A stretch of DNA of 6,845 bases. Source: Suttonella ornithocola (GTDB lineage: Bacteria; Pseudomonadota; Gammaproteobacteria; Cardiobacteriales; Cardiobacteriaceae). The notes beneath the pieces were generated by a model, which made no database searches, was not told where the DNA came from, and saw only the letters and a list, made by a program, of their open reading frames with translations. This document shows positions 6,517-6,845 of this stretch, piece after piece (position 1 is the first letter of the stretch; every line of letters begins with the position of its first letter). A program made the translations under genes and the position numbers. Where the stretch lies: contig NZ_LWHB01000080.1 in assembly GCF_001889065.1 (NCBI RefSeq), positions 1-6,845 of the forward strand, in the 5' to 3' direction.

Positions 6517-6525
6517 AACACAAGC
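6496..6525 (-). promoter_or_regulatory. Putative promoter for the oppB-oppC-ATPase(-lctP) cluster
   Basis: On the minus strand TTGTGT (6523-6518) is followed after 16 nt by TATCAT (6501-6496), a 5-of-6 match to the -10 consensus. It uses nearly the same base pairs as the oppA -10, so the two promoters would overlap back to back. The -35 is poor (3 of 6). Confidence 0.3.
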
Positions 6526-6538
6526 CAAAGAGGAAAAT

Positions 6539-6845
6539 ATGCCTAAAACTGTAATCAAAACTCTAAGCGCAGCATTACTACTAGCTATAAGCACAACTAG
6601 CTTAGCAGAAATGGTTTTTAATCGAGGAAACGGTTCTGAACCTCATTCCATTGACCCACAAATTGCCGAAGGCGTTCCTTCTTCACACATCCAACGCGAT
6701 CTTTTTGAAGGTTTAGTTGCAGAAGATTCTAAGGGCGAACTTGTTCCCGGTGTTGCAAAAAATTGGGATGTTTCAGATGACGGCAAAACATACACTTTCC
6801 ATTTACGCGATACAAAATGGTCAGACGGAAGTCCATTTACAGCAG
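6539..6845 (+). CDS. oppA: Periplasmic oligopeptide-binding protein OppA (solute-binding protein family 5), 3' end cut by the window
   Basis: OppA captures peptides in the periplasm and delivers them to OppB-OppC. The 102 visible residues begin with a Sec signal peptide: a basic start (MPKTVIK), a hydrophobic stretch (about 9-18), and a likely cleavage after SLA at residue 23. There is no lipobox cysteine, so it should be soluble, as in Gram-negative bacteria. The mature protein shows the OppA pattern NRGNGSEPHSIDPQ (28-41), IQRDLFEGLV (51-60), LVPGVAKNWDVSDDGKTYTF (68-87) and LRDTKWSDGSPFTA (89-102). The ATG at 6539 has AGAGGA (6529-6534) just upstream. The gene is divergent from oppB with 134 bp between the starts, unlike the common enterobacterial order in which oppA heads the operon, so it can be expressed separately and at a higher level. 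The peptide-binding half is outside the window, so ligand range cannot be judged. Confidence 0.92.
   Translation, partial: MPKTVIKTLSAALLLAISTTSLAEMVFNRGNGSEPHSIDPQIAEGVPSSHIQRDLFEGLVAEDSKGELVPGVAKNWDVSDDGKTYTFHLRDTKWSDGSPFTA

Noticed and set aside
1..6845. CRISPR arrays, tRNA or rRNA genes, toxin-antitoxin or defence genes
   Set aside because: None is seen. Apart from gaps of at most 134 bp, the DNA is accounted for by the transposon and integrase remnants and the transport genes.

Overview
The window looks like chromosome from a low-GC, Gram-negative gammaproteobacterium. The Opp permease subunits closely resemble the enterobacterial ones, and the solute-binding protein has a Sec signal peptide without a lipobox, which fits a periplasm. 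I saw no Pasteurellaceae or Neisseriaceae DNA-uptake words, so I do not name a genus. Three parts can be seen.

Positions 1-1136 (plus strand) are a decayed mobile-DNA remnant. The 3' end of an IS630-family insertion sequence occupies 1-238. It is inserted at a TA dinucleotide inside a tyrosine-recombinase (integrase) gene, whose remaining 3' part runs 241-1136. A 92-bp, MITE-like element with the same ends sits inside the same gene at 662-753. Removing it together with one TA copy restores the reading frame exactly. A later in-frame TGA at 1065 cuts off the catalytic tyrosine, so the integrase is dead three times over. A strong hairpin at 1161-1199 separates it from the convergent genes that follow.

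Positions 1211-6404 (minus strand) hold four closely packed genes, transcribed in the order oppB, oppC, a fused oppD-oppF ATPase, lctP. oppB and oppC overlap by 4 bp (ATGA). oppC and the ATPase gene are separated by 1 nt. lctP follows after 46 nt with no visible terminator. OppB and OppC form the membrane channel of an oligopeptide ABC importer. The 532-residue ATPase carries both nucleotide-binding domains in one chain. LctP is an L-lactate permease of the LctP family, probably read from the same transcript or from a weak local promoter.

Positions 6405-6538 are a 134-bp divergent control region. It has a perfect 10-bp inverted repeat enclosing -10-like sequences on both strands, and two copies of a 9-bp word (TTTAACATA on the minus strand) that occurs a third time just upstream of lctP. 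From 6539 to the window end is the 5' part of oppA, the periplasmic peptide-binding protein, read divergently from oppBC-DF. The binding protein, permeases and fused ATPase together form a complete peptide importer apart from the cut end of oppA. I see no convincing new biological system. The most instructive features are the paired IS/MITE insertions and the shared intergenic motifs.
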